Assembly (NCBI RefSeq): GCF_004217565.1
Contig: NZ_SHLA01000001.1
Span: 124,001-188,000, forward strand
DNA from: Zhihengliuella halotolerans
GTDB lineage: Bacteria > Actinomycetota > Actinomycetes > Actinomycetales > Micrococcaceae
Direction: 5' to 3'
DNA: 64,000 nucleotides
Position 1 is the stretch's first letter. Every line of letters starts with the position of its first letter. The notes under the pieces are model-generated. The model had not been told where the DNA came from. It did not search any database and saw only the letters and a program-made list of their open reading frames with translations. The translations under genes and the position numbers were made by a program. Positions 37,802 through 45,414 of this stretch are shown here, piece by piece.

Positions 37802-38512
37802 TCAGCGGCGGTCGGCGGAACGCAGTACGTAGCCCACGCCGCGCTTGGTCTGGATCATCGGGGTCCAGTCCTCGTGCGCGTCGATCTTGCGGCGGAGGTA
37901 GGAGATGTAGGATTCGACGATCGAGGCGTCGCCGTTGAAGTCGTACTCCCACACGTGGTCGAGGATCTGCGCCTTGGACAGTACCCGGTTCGGGTTCATC
38001 ATCAGGTAGCGGAGGAGTTTGAATTCGGTAGGGGACAAATCCACCACGACGCCGGCGCGGCGCACCTCGTGCGCGTCGTCGTCCAGCTCGAGGTCATCGA
38101 CGCGGATGATCGCGGCCTCGTCCTCGAAGGGCTGCGTGCGGCGCAACACGGCGCGAATGCGCGCCACGACCTCGTCGAGGCTGAACGGCTTGGTCACGTA
38201 GTCGTCGCCGCCGACGGTGAGGCCGGTGACCTTGTCGTCGGTGCCGTCGCGGGCCGTGAGAAACAGGACCGGGAAGTGGCGGCCGGCCGCGCGGAGTTTG
38301 CGCGTCACGGCGAAGCCGTCCAGGTCGGGCAGCATGACGTCCAGCACGGCGAGGTCGGGCTGTTCGCGCTCGGCGATCTCGAGGGCTTCGCGCCCGCTGC
38401 CGGCGGCGAAGACCTCGAACCCGGCGAAACGCAGGGACGTCGAGAGCAGCTCGCGAATGTTCGGTTCGTCGTCGACGACGAGCAGTCGGGCCTCAGGAGT
38501 TTTCTCAGTCAT
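37802..38512 (-). CDS. OmpR-family response regulator
   Basis: This 236-residue DNA-binding regulator has an N-terminal receiver domain with phospho-acceptor Asp58 in VLDVMLPDLDG, acidic pair DD near residue 14, and conserved Lys in TKPFSLDE. The C-terminal winged helix (about residues 135-232) ends with WTPMIQTKRGVGYVLR. GGGAG lies just before the ATG. The histidine kinase gene follows at once, so the two form an operon and a cognate pair. Target genes cannot be read from the sequence. Confidence 0.95.
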   Translation of the reverse strand: MTEKTPEARLLVVDDEPNIRELLSTSLRFAGFEVFAAGSGREALEIAEREQPDLAVLDVMLPDLDGFAVTRKLRAAGRHFPVLFLTARDGTDDKVTGLTVGGDDYVTKPFSLDEVVARIRAVLRRTQPFEDEAAIIRVDDLELDDDAHEVRRAGVVVDLSPTEFKLLRYLMMNPNRVLSKAQILDHVWEYDFNGDASIVESYISYLRRKIDAHEDWTPMIQTKRGVGYVLRSADRR

Positions 38513-38611
38513 GCTCCCAGTGTGTGCTTCGAAACTGGGAGCCGCCTGAATGTTTCTTGATCGGTGGCGCGGTCCGCCCCGAGTGTCGGCGGAGTGCGCG
38601 TCCTCGCGCGC

Positions 38612-38839
38612 TCAGCGCCGGCGGCGGTCCCGAAGGTTCAGGATCAGGCCGAGCACCATCAGGGCGAATGCGAGCGGCAGCCCGTAGAGGCCGATCCAGT
38701 AGAGGGCCGGCCAGGCCGGTCCGCCGGCGGCGTAGGAGACCAGGATGGCGGCCAGACAGGCCAGGGAGGCGATGGCCGTGGCGGCCGCCATGATCAGGAC
38801 CCAGCGGGAGGTGGGGCGTGCTTCGTCGCGCTTCTTCAC
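38612..38839 (-). CDS. Small two-helix membrane protein, unknown function
   Basis: This 75-residue protein has a charged N-terminus (MKKRDEARPTSRW), two hydrophobic segments at about 14-36 and 44-66, and an Arg-rich C-terminus (RDRRRR). I do not recognise a family. I chose the GTG at 38839 since it gives a sensible membrane topology and because a TACGTT box lies 7 bases upstream, fitting a leaderless mRNA. The frame continues upstream to 39052, but that part is not convincing as protein. It lies between the response regulator gene and the divergent cold-shock gene. Confidence 0.6.
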   Translation of the reverse strand: MKKRDEARPTSRWVLIMAAATAIASLACLAAILVSYAAGGPAWPALYWIGLYGLPLAFALMVLGLILNLRDRRRR

Positions 38840-38846
38840 GGCGTTA

Positions 38847-38852
38847 AACGTA
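38847..38852 (-). promoter_or_regulatory. Leaderless-type -10 box of the small membrane protein
   Basis: TACGTT on the minus strand is followed by 7 bases and then GTG. It has the TANNNT pattern only, so support is moderate. Confidence 0.4.
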
Positions 38853-39032
38853 CACAGCCGTCTATCAGGCGCAAAGTCCTGAAACGGTCGTTCGTGCCGT
38901 ACTCTAGAGAGACAGACTTCCCCAGCTCGGGACGCCCTGAGCGCGATCGACCGCGCCGGCGCCGCTGGGAACCCGGAGCGGGGCACCAGAGAAATAGGTG
39001 CACCGCCGAATGCGAGAACGAGGTAAGTAGAA

Positions 39033-39416
39033 GTGCCTGTAGGCAAGGTCAAGTGGTATGAACCGGCGAAGGGATTCGGATTCCTCGTCGCAGAGGACGG
39101 CCAGGAAGTCTACCTTCCGGCGTCAGCGCTGCCCTCCGGGATCAGCGAGGTGCGGGCCGGAACGCGTATGGAGTTCGGCATCGCGGAGGGCCGCAAAGGT
39201 GCTCAGGCGCTGTCGGTGAGGATTCTCGACAAGGCTCCGTCGGTGGCGCGCGCCAAGCGCAAGCCCGCCGAGGCGCAGGCCGTCATCGTCGAGGATCTCA
39301 TCCGTCTTCTGGACGGCATCTCCGACGGGCTGCGCAAGGGCCGCTATCCGGAGAAGCGCCAGAGTGCCAAGATCGCGACCGTGCTCCGCGCCGTCGCAGA
39401 CGACCTGGACGCTTAG
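39033..39416 (+). CDS. Cold-shock domain protein with C-terminal helical extension
   Basis: Residues 1-65 form a cold-shock RNA/DNA-binding domain (VGKVKWYEPAKGFGFLVAED carries RNP1-like KGFGFL), although RNP2 is altered (QEVYLPASAL instead of VFVHFSAI). Residues 70-127 are an added basic and helical tail, making the protein nearly twice the length of classical CspA (about 67 residues). It starts with GTG after GAGG. The DUF3027 gene follows after 3 bases, so the two are one operon. It may be a nucleic-acid chaperone; the tail could mediate a partner contact. Confidence 0.88.
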   Translation: MPVGKVKWYEPAKGFGFLVAEDGQEVYLPASALPSGISEVRAGTRMEFGIAEGRKGAQALSVRILDKAPSVARAKRKPAEAQAVIVEDLIRLLDGISDGLRKGRYPEKRQSAKIATVLRAVADDLDA

Positions 39417-39419
39417 GCC

Positions 39420-40004
39420 ATGGCCCGGACCCCGAAACTGGACGATGTGCTGGCCGCGGACGTGGCGAGCGCACGCGAGGCACTCGCGCGCCAGATTCCC
39501 GACGGGCAGATCGGTGAGCACCTGGGCGTCAGCGCCGAGGGCGACCGGCTCGTCCTGCACCGGTTCGCGGCCAAGATGCGCGGATACGCCGGCTGGCACT
39601 GGTACGTCACGCTGGCGAGGGGCCCACGGGTCAAGGTCGCGACGGTGTGCGATTCCGGTCTCCTGCCCGGTCAGGACGCGCTGTTGGCCCCGGCGTGGGT
39701 GCCGTGGGCTGAACGCGTCGCGCCGGAGGAGCTCGCCGAACAGAAGGCACGCGACGAGTCCGAGGCGGCCGAAGCGGCGGCCGCTGCCGAGCCCGCGGCG
39801 TCCGCGGGGGAGGAGCACGACGACGCGACGAGCGTCCCGGAGGCTCCGGCCGAGGCGGCCGAAGAGCCCGAGGCCGCACCCGCGGACGCAGAAACCGACG
39901 CCCCGGACGATGGCGCTTCCGAGCCCGAGGACGACGAGGAGGACGGCCCCACCCGCCCGCGCCGTCGTCGTCGTCCGCGCCGCAGGCAGCGCTCGACCTC
40001 CTGA
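39420..40004 (+). CDS. DUF3027 domain protein
   Basis: This 194-residue protein belongs to an actinobacterial family of unknown function. The conserved part is about residues 1-100 (LDDVLAADVASAREAL, HRFAAKMRGYAGWHWYVTLA, LPGQDALLAPAWVPWAERV). The rest is an acidic Ala/Glu-rich tail ending in the very basic [16 protein letters not shown]. It starts 3 bases after the cold-shock gene stop, indicating co-translation. The family's frequent link to cold-shock genes suggests a nucleic-acid related role, but this is only inference. A strong terminator follows. Confidence 0.85.
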   Translation: MARTPKLDDVLAADVASAREALARQIPDGQIGEHLGVSAEGDRLVLHRFAAKMRGYAGWHWYVTLARGPRVKVATVCDSGLLPGQDALLAPAWVPWAERVAPEELAEQKARDESEAAEAAAAAEPAASAGEEHDDATSVPEAPAEAAEEPEAAPADAETDAPDDGASEPEDDEEDGPTRPRRRRRPRRRQRSTS

Positions 40005-40040
40005 ACACGGTCCGCCGAACGGTGGCGACCACCACGCAGA

Positions 40041-40078
40041 AACGCCCGGGCCGCACCGAATGGTGCGGCCCGGGCGTT
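40041..40078. terminator. Bidirectional terminator DUF3027 gene / serC
   Basis: A perfect 17-bp stem (left arm starts AACGCCCGGGCCGCACC) with the loop GAAT separates the convergent genes. Confidence 0.9.
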
Positions 40079-40095
40079 CGCGCGTCCGGCGGTGT

Positions 40096-41217
40096 CTAGA
40101 GGTTCTCGAGCACGTAGTCGATGCAGCGCGTCAGCGCGGTGACGTCGTCTGGTTCGATAGCGACGAACGTCGCGATGCGCAGCTGGTTGCGGCCCAGCTT
40201 GCGGTACGGCTCCGTGTCCACGACGCCGTTGGCGCGCAGGGCCTTCGAGATCGCTGCCGCGTCGACCGAGTCGTCGAAGTCGATGGTGGCGATGACGTTC
40301 GAGCGGTCCTCGGCCGCGACGACGTAGGGCGTCGCGACCGAGGAGGCCTCGGCCCAGCCGTAGATGCGCGAGGCGGAATCCGCGGTGCGGGCCGTGGCCC
40401 AGTCGAGGCCGCCATGGGAGCGGATCCAGGAAATCTGGTCGTCGAGGGTGACGAGCGTCGACAGGCTCGGGGTGTTGTAGGTCTGGTTCTTCGAGGAGTT
40501 GTCGATTGCGGTCTTCAGATCCAGGAAGTCCGGGACCCAGCGGTCGGAGGCCGCGATGCGCTCGGCGCGCTCGAGCGCGGCCGGGGAGAACAGTGCCAGC
40601 CACAGGCCGCCGTCGGACGCGAAGTTCTTCTGCGGGGCGAAGTAGTAGACGTCCGTCTCGGAGACGTCGACGTCGAGGCCGCCTGCCGCGCTGGTCGCAT
40701 CCACCACGACCAGCGAGCCCGCGTCGGCTCCCGCAACGCGCTTGACCGGGGCTGCGACGCCGGTCGAGGTCTCGTTCTGGGGCCAGGCGTAGAGGTCGAC
40801 ACCGGGCTCGGCGACCGGATCCGGGCGCGTGCCCGGAGCGGACGTGATGATCGAGGAGCTCGCGAGGAACGGCGCGTTGTTGGTGGCCTTGGCGAACTTC
40901 GAGCCGAACTCGCCGAAGGAGAGATGCTGGGCCTTGTTCTCCACGAGACCGAAGGAGGCGATGTCCCAGAAGGCGGTGGAACCGCCGACGCCGAGGACGA
41001 CCTCGTAACCCTCGGGGGCTTTGAAAAGGTCGAGCAGGCCCTCCTGGACGGACTTCACGAGGTTCTTCACCGGAGCCTGGCGGTGGGAGGTGCCGAGGAC
41101 GGAGGTGCCGGCCGCGAGCAGAGCGTCGAGCTGGCCGCGGCGCACCTTCGATGGCCCGGCACCGAACCGCCCGTCGGCTGGCAGCAGGTTGTCGGGAATG
41201 GTCAGTTGTTCGCTCAC
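40096..41217 (-). CDS. serC: Phosphoserine aminotransferase
   Basis: SerC converts 3-phosphohydroxypyruvate and glutamate to phosphoserine and 2-oxoglutarate in serine synthesis, and can also serve pyridoxine synthesis. The 373-residue PLP enzyme belongs to the actinobacterial-type SerC group. It has the substrate region RFGAGPSKVR at the N-terminus, VVVDATSAAGG for the cofactor Asp, and the PLP lysine in YYFAPQKNFASDGG (about residue 198). I chose the GTG at 41217 because GGAG lies 6 bases upstream; the open frame reaches 41259. It is divergent from the dtxR-like gene. Confidence 0.93.
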   Translation of the reverse strand: MSEQLTIPDNLLPADGRFGAGPSKVRRGQLDALLAAGTSVLGTSHRQAPVKNLVKSVQEGLLDLFKAPEGYEVVLGVGGSTAFWDIASFGLVENKAQHLSFGEFGSKFAKATNNAPFLASSSIITSAPGTRPDPVAEPGVDLYAWPQNETSTGVAAPVKRVAGADAGSLVVVDATSAAGGLDVDVSETDVYYFAPQKNFASDGGLWLALFSPAALERAERIAASDRWVPDFLDLKTAIDNSSKNQTYNTPSLSTLVTLDDQISWIRSHGGLDWATARTADSASRIYGWAEASSVATPYVVAAEDRSNVIATIDFDDSVDAAAISKALRANGVVDTEPYRKLGRNQLRIATFVAIEPDDVTALTRCIDYVLENL

Positions 41218-41423
41218 GCTGGCTCCTGCGGTAGGTGATCGCCGTTCGAGGCCGGTCACGGCCGATTGATATGCGCGCGCGACCTCAGAAGGAGGCGGAA
41301 CGCGCTGCTTCTATGTTCACCCAGCGCGAGGTCCAAACCGGAACCCGGGAAGGATTGTTAACGCGGGGTAGAGTTGGGCCCAGCTGTAAGACACCCTTCG
41401 AATGCCGTCCGGGAGCCACCTAC

Positions 41424-42119
41424 GTGACCGACCTGATTGATACAACAGAGATGTACTTGAGGACCATTCTGGAACTCGAGGAGGAGCGGATCACCGCTCT
41501 GCGCGCACGCATCGCGGAGCGGTTGGGGCACTCCGGCCCGACCGTGTCTCAGACCGTCGCGCGCATGGAGCGCGACGGCCTCCTCGTCGTCTCCAAAGAC
41601 CGCCACCTCGAGCTGACGGGCGCCGGGCGCCAGCTGGCGACCGAGGTCATGCGCAAGCACCGGTTGGCGGAACGGCTGCTCTCCGACGTCATCGGGCTCG
41701 AGTGGGAGTACGTGCACGACGAGGCCTGCCGCTGGGAGCACGTCATGAGCGAGCGGGTCGAGCGTCGGCTCTACGAACTGCTGGGCCAGCCCTCCGAATC
41801 GCCCTACGGGAACCCGATCCCCGGTCTGGACGCGTTGGGCGGGCCGGTCGGCGCTGACTTCGGCCGCGGCGTGCAGAACCTCGAGGATGCCTTGACGGGC
41901 GGGGAAGCCGGGCCCGTCAAGGTCCTGCGACTGGCGGAGACCATCCAGGTCGACCCGGTGCTGCTGGGTCAGCTGAACGAGGGCGGAATCCGGCCGGGCG
42001 CCACGGTCACGCTCGAGCGCGCGGGGGACTACGTCGTCGTGCGCGTGGAGGGCGTCGAAGGGGCCCTCGAGCTGCCCGCCGAGGTCAGCACCCACGTTTT
42101 CGTGGAGCACAGCGAATAA
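41424..42119 (+). CDS. DtxR/IdeR-type iron-dependent repressor
   Basis: This 231-residue metalloregulator represses iron uptake genes when Fe2+ is bound. The N-terminal helix-turn-helix (GHSGPTVSQTVARMERDGL), the dimerisation domain and a C-terminal SH3-like domain are all present. Metal ligands fall at the same numbers as in DtxR: His79, Glu83 and His98 for the ancillary site, and Cys102, Glu105 and His106 for the primary site (DEACRWEHVMS). This numbering supports the GTG at 41424 as the true start, with GGGAG upstream. The longer frame from 41235 is not needed. The c-di-AMP riboswitch of the next gene starts soon after. Confidence 0.94.
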   Translation: MTDLIDTTEMYLRTILELEEERITALRARIAERLGHSGPTVSQTVARMERDGLLVVSKDRHLELTGAGRQLATEVMRKHRLAERLLSDVIGLEWEYVHDEACRWEHVMSERVERRLYELLGQPSESPYGNPIPGLDALGGPVGADFGRGVQNLEDALTGGEAGPVKVLRLAETIQVDPVLLGQLNEGGIRPGATVTLERAGDYVVVRVEGVEGALELPAEVSTHVFVEHSE

Positions 42120-42141
42120 CGAAACCAGCCGTGACGCAGAA

Positions 42142-42184
42142 AACGATAACGGAATTGTAACTTTGTAGCGTCTCCGTTATCGTT
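42142..42184. other. 12-bp inverted repeat around the first riboswitch promoter
   Basis: AACGATAACGGA (42142-42153) and its exact complement TCCGTTATCGTT (42173-42184) flank 19 bases containing the likely -35 box and overlap the -10 box. It may be an operator for the M23 gene, or a weak terminator for dtxR. Confidence 0.55.
42155..42182 (+). promoter_or_regulatory. Candidate promoter of the first c-di-AMP riboswitch
   Basis: TTGTAA (42155-42160) and TTATCG (42177-42182) with 16-base spacing. The -10 region is followed by TTGATAAC. The second riboswitch has an aligned promoter sharing ATCGTTGA, which supports this assignment. Confidence 0.5.
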
Positions 42185-42229
42185 GATAACAGCTGGGACT
42201 AGTCCCTGCCACCGGATCCCGAGTTCGCC

Positions 42230-42432
42230 GAGCTCTGCCGTCGGGATCCGTCGAACCGAACACTTTCGGCAGAGGCGGGGGAACCATACTTTCGCGGGAG
42301 CGAAGCGCACGGGTCAGACCTGTGCCGCGCGCCCTTGGGGTGAAGCCAGTCAATCTCCACGTTGGGGGAATGGCGGCCGGATGCATCTCACATCCGAATC
42401 CGACAGCTAACTTCGCAGGCTCTCTGAGAGGT
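42230..42432 (+). promoter_or_regulatory. c-di-AMP (ydaO/yuaA-type) riboswitch, M23 peptidase gene
   Basis: The leader shows the landmarks of this class: GGCAGAGGCGGGGGAACC, then CCTTGGGGTGAAGCCAGTC, then CCGAATCCGACAGCTAAC and CTTCGCAGGC. A P1-like pairing CTCTGCCG/CGGCAGAG closes the 5' part, preceded by a 10-bp hairpin at 42213-42250. It ends at the GAGAGG ribosome-binding site of the M23 gene. Cyclic di-AMP binding would be expected to turn the gene down. Confidence 0.93.
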
Positions 42433-42438
42433 AAACGA

Positions 42439-43398
42439 TTGACTGAGAACATGTCCAACGGACGCGAGCCGGCGTCCGGCGGCAGCGCCGCGCACGACGC
42501 GCCGCTCCGTCGTCCCCGCGGCGCCGAGCGCCGCAGCCTGCAGGTCGGTGCGGCCCCGCACGAGCGCGCCACGACCGCAGGCCCCGCCCAGATCGGCCGC
42601 CGCTTCAAGGCCGGCCTGCGCTACACCGGCGTCGAAACCGCCCAGCTCGACGAGTTGGCCGCCCAGGCCGAGGCCTCCGCGCCCGCCGCCGCTGCACCCG
42701 TCGTCGACCTGCACGAGCGCCGTCTTGCGCGTCCGCAGCGCCGGACCAGAATCGCCGCCAGCCACAAGTTCGCCGCCGCGGCGGCCGTCTCCGGCCTCGC
42801 GTTGACCGCGGCTTGGCCCCAGCTGAACGATCCCGGCACGGAAGCGCGCGCCAAGGCGGAGGCCCAGGCCACGGTTGAGGACGTCGTCGTGCCCGCCGCA
42901 GACGACTTCGACATCGAGCTGGCCTCCGTGCAGGGGGCTGTCAGCGAAGAGAACGCACTGGACCAGGTGATGACGGCTGCGGCCGGAGACATCACCAAGG
43001 TGGAGACCGCCGGCGTGCTCGCGCAGCCGCTCGACACGGTTCGCATCACGTCCCGCTTCGGCTACCGGGCGAACCCGTGGGGCGGCGCCGGCATGGTCAA
43101 CCACATCGGACAGGACTACGGCATCGCCTGCGGCACCCCGGTGAAGGCCGCTGCCGCCGGAACGGTCGTCCAGGCCGAGTACGCCGGGCACTCGGGCAAC
43201 CGCGTGCGCGTCGACCACGGCAACGGCCTCGAGACGACCTACAACCACAACACGTCGTTGAAGGTCGCCGTTGGCGACAAGATCGAGCGCGGCGATGTCG
43301 TCTCCCTGAGTGGGACGACCGGCAACTCGACTGGATGCCACCTGCACTTCGAGGTCCTCGTCGACGGCACGGCCGTCGATCCGGCCGGTTGGTTGTAG
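42439..43398 (+). CDS. M23-family peptidoglycan endopeptidase
   Basis: This 319-residue predicted exported zinc peptidase cuts peptide cross-links in the cell wall. The N-terminal half is basic and Ala-rich, with a hydrophobic export/anchor segment near FAAAAAVSGLALTAAWP (about residues 111-127). The C-terminal LytM domain has the zinc ligands H-x3-D in HIGQDYG (His222, Asp226) and HLH in CHLHFEV (about 301-303). I chose TTG at 42439: GAGAGG sits 7 bases upstream, exactly as at the TTG of the next gene. The frame is open from 42322, inside the riboswitch, so upstream starts are unlikely. c-di-AMP control links wall cleavage to turgor. Confidence 0.9.
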   Translation: MTENMSNGREPASGGSAAHDAPLRRPRGAERRSLQVGAAPHERATTAGPAQIGRRFKAGLRYTGVETAQLDELAAQAEASAPAAAAPVVDLHERRLARPQRRTRIAASHKFAAAAAVSGLALTAAWPQLNDPGTEARAKAEAQATVEDVVVPAADDFDIELASVQGAVSEENALDQVMTAAAGDITKVETAGVLAQPLDTVRITSRFGYRANPWGGAGMVNHIGQDYGIACGTPVKAAAAGTVVQAEYAGHSGNRVRVDHGNGLETTYNHNTSLKVAVGDKIERGDVVSLSGTTGNSTGCHLHFEVLVDGTAVDPAGWL

Positions 43399-43443
43399 TT
43401 TCAAACTGGCGAGACCAGAAAAATATCTTTCCGTGACCTTAAC

Positions 43444-43470
43444 GTGACATTCGGTTCGGATTCGTATATC
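43444..43470 (+). promoter_or_regulatory. Candidate promoter of the second c-di-AMP riboswitch
   Basis: GTGACA (43444-43449) and TATATC (43465-43470), 15-base spacing, followed by GTTGA. It aligns with the promoter at 42155, including the shared ATCGTTGA, although the spacing differs by one base. Confidence 0.5.
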
Positions 43471-43525
43471 GTTGACGACGTGCTGGACCCCGTATGGGTC
43501 CAACACCCTCGGACGGAGTGTTCAA

Positions 43526-43714
43526 CACTGCCGCCGACCGAGGCCCGTTCGTTACAAACACGCTTGGCAGTGGCGGGGGAACCAAATACAGGATCCAAGA
43601 GGTCTTGAGGGCAACCAGCCCTTGGGGTTAAGCGATCGAAGCAGAATCTGCTCCGGCCGCCGGGTGACTCCCACTCGAACCCGACAGCTCACCTCGTAGA
43701 CATAGGGAGAGGTA
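43526..43714 (+). promoter_or_regulatory. c-di-AMP (ydaO/yuaA-type) riboswitch, NlpC/P60 gene
   Basis: The same class landmarks occur in the same order: GGCAGTGGCGGGGGAACC, CCCTTGGGGTTAAGC, GGGTGACTCCCACTCGAACC and CGACAGCTCACCTCGTAG. P1-like arms CACTGCC/GGCAGTG are present, with an upstream hairpin GGACCC/GGGTCC at 43484-43500. The aptamer again ends at GGGAGAGG just before a TTG start. Confidence 0.93.
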
Positions 43715-43720
43715 AAACTT

Positions 43721-44581
43721 TTGTCCAAGCGCCATGCACTCGGTCGCCACCGCGCGACTCCTGTCCGTAGCAACCCGCTCGAGGGCGTCTCGAAGGCCGT
43801 TGCCTCGAACGCCGGCTCCGTCGGCCGCCAGGCCGCCGTCATCGCCGCAGCCTCCGGCCTCGTCCTGACGATGGGCGTCCCGGCACAGGCCAACCCGGTG
43901 GCCCGTGAAGCCGCCAGCGCCCCGGTTGAGGCCCTGCCGGTCGAGCGCACCGCCGTCGCCGCGGTGACCGTTTCGGCCAAGGCCGTCGAGGACTACGAGG
44001 TCGAGCGAGTCGTCCTCGAAGCAACCCCGGCTCCCGAGCCCGAGCCCGTCGTCGTGGCTGTTGCCGAACAGGTCGAGACCCAGACCGATGAGGTCGAGGA
44101 CGAGGCGCAGTACGCCGCCATGACCCGCGAGAACGTCAACAACGGCGGCGGCGCCGCAGCGGCCCAGGCCGCTCCTGCTGCCGAGGCTGCTCCGGAGCCC
44201 GAGCCCGTCGTCGAGGCTGCAGCCTCCGGTACCGGCGCTTCGATCGCCTCCATGGCCGCCGGATACAAGGGCACCCCCTACGTCTGGGGCGGCAGCTCGC
44301 CGTCCGGTTGGGACTGCTCCGGCTTCGTGCAGTGGATCTACGCGCAGCACGGAATCAACGTCGCCCGCGGCACGTCCAACATCCTCGCTTCGGGCCAGTT
44401 CGTTCGCACCTCCTCCCCGAAGCTGGGCGACCTCGTCTTCCAGAACGGCGGCGGCCACGTCGGCATCTACATCGGCAACGGCCAGATCATCGGCGCCCAG
44501 AACCCCTCGGTCGGCACCGTGATCCGCCCTGCCAACAGCCCGTACGGCCCTCTCTACGGGTACTACACGCTGGCTGGCTAA
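43721..44581 (+). CDS. NlpC/P60 peptidoglycan endopeptidase
   Basis: This 286-residue exported cysteine peptidase cleaves D-Glu to diamino-acid bonds in stem peptides. An N-terminal segment with a hydrophobic export signal (about residues 30-57) is followed by a long Ala/Glu/Pro-rich linker and a C-terminal NlpC/P60 domain. Catalytic Cys is at about residue 199 in SGWDCSGFVQW and catalytic His at about 246 in GGHVGIYIGNG. The start is TTG at 43721, with GGGAGAGG 8 bases upstream. A second, separate c-di-AMP riboswitch precedes it, so it shares control with the M23 gene but is transcribed on its own. A strong terminator follows. Confidence 0.93.
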   Translation: MSKRHALGRHRATPVRSNPLEGVSKAVASNAGSVGRQAAVIAAASGLVLTMGVPAQANPVAREAASAPVEALPVERTAVAAVTVSAKAVEDYEVERVVLEATPAPEPEPVVVAVAEQVETQTDEVEDEAQYAAMTRENVNNGGGAAAAQAAPAAEAAPEPEPVVEAAASGTGASIASMAAGYKGTPYVWGGSSPSGWDCSGFVQWIYAQHGINVARGTSNILASGQFVRTSSPKLGDLVFQNGGGHVGIYIGNGQIIGAQNPSVGTVIRPANSPYGPLYGYYTLAG

Positions 44582-44916
44582 CACCCTGCTCACCGGCCCT
44601 GTGCCGGTCCGCGGCAGCCACTCTGCCGCACACTCTCCCCATCGGTCCGTTCGCCTATGCGCGAACGGGCCGATGGCGTTTAACGGCACTGCCCCGGGGC
44701 GCCATGCGCGCTCCTTAACGGCGACGGGACAGCGCGCGACCTGACGGCGCACAGCCGGTAACGGCACGGCAAAACCGCCAGCGACACGCCCCGACGCGTG
44801 GCGGAGGCCACACGCGAGGCCGGGCGACACCGTTAGGCTGGATGCACGAAGAACCACGCCACACGCCGTGGGGGAGCGCAAGAGGCCCGCGGCGAGCAGG
44901 ACCGTGAGGAACGCGC
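44582..44916 (+). other. Intergenic region NlpC/P60 gene to HNH gene
   Basis: The 335 bases hold two hairpins near the left end: GCGGCAG/CTGCCGC at 44611-44629 and the terminator at 44639-44676. A possible -10 box TAGGCT (44834-44839) lies upstream of the HNH gene. I see no convincing gene in the rest, which is GC-rich and contains several CGGTAACGGC-like short motifs. Confidence 0.5.
44639..44676 (+). terminator. Intrinsic terminator of the NlpC/P60 gene
   Basis: A 16-bp stem with one G-U pair (left arm CCATCGGTCCGTTCGC) and a 6-base loop, followed by CGTTTAAC. Confidence 0.85.
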
Positions 44917-45414
44917 ATGCGAACCCTAGTACTGAATGCAGGATACGAACCGCTCGCGGTGGTCACATTCCGCCGCGCGCTGCTGCTCGTGCTGACCGGC
45001 AAGGCGAGCGTCCTCGCCGAGGACCCTGAACCGGTCATCGGGCCGAGCGACGTCGTCTCGCGCCCGTCTGTCATCCTGCTCCACCGCTACGTGCGGATCC
45101 CCTACCGCCGGCCCGTGCACGTCACCCGTCGCGGCATTCTGCGGCGTGACTCGCACGCCTGCGCCTACTGCGGCCGGCACGCCACGACCGTCGACCACAT
45201 CCACCCTCGCTCGCTCGGCGGGGCGGACACTTGGGAGAACCTCGTCGCCTGCTGCCTGACGTGCAACGGCAAGAAGGGCAACCGGACCCTCCGGCAGCTA
45301 GGCTGGAAGCTGAAGACCCAGCCGAAGGCCCCGCGCGGGCCCGCCTGCTACATCTCGGAACTGGAGCGACCGGCAGCAGCATGGAGCGAATTCTTGAGCA
45401 TCGAAGCGGCCTGA
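44917..45414 (+). CDS. HNH endonuclease domain protein
   Basis: This 165-residue protein carries an HNH nuclease fold of the common actinobacterial type: zinc Cys pairs in CAYCG and CLTCNGKKG, with the catalytic TTVDHIHPRSLGGADTWENL between them. The N-terminus MRTLVLNAGYEPLAVVTFRR is conserved in the family. Its cellular role is unknown; it does not look like a homing endonuclease or restriction enzyme in this context. GAGGAACG precedes the ATG. Its 3' end overlaps the next gene by 34 bases, so the two are translated from one mRNA. Confidence 0.88.
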   Translation: MRTLVLNAGYEPLAVVTFRRALLLVLTGKASVLAEDPEPVIGPSDVVSRPSVILLHRYVRIPYRRPVHVTRRGILRRDSHACAYCGRHATTVDHIHPRSLGGADTWENLVACCLTCNGKKGNRTLRQLGWKLKTQPKAPRGPACYISELERPAAAWSEFLSIEAA

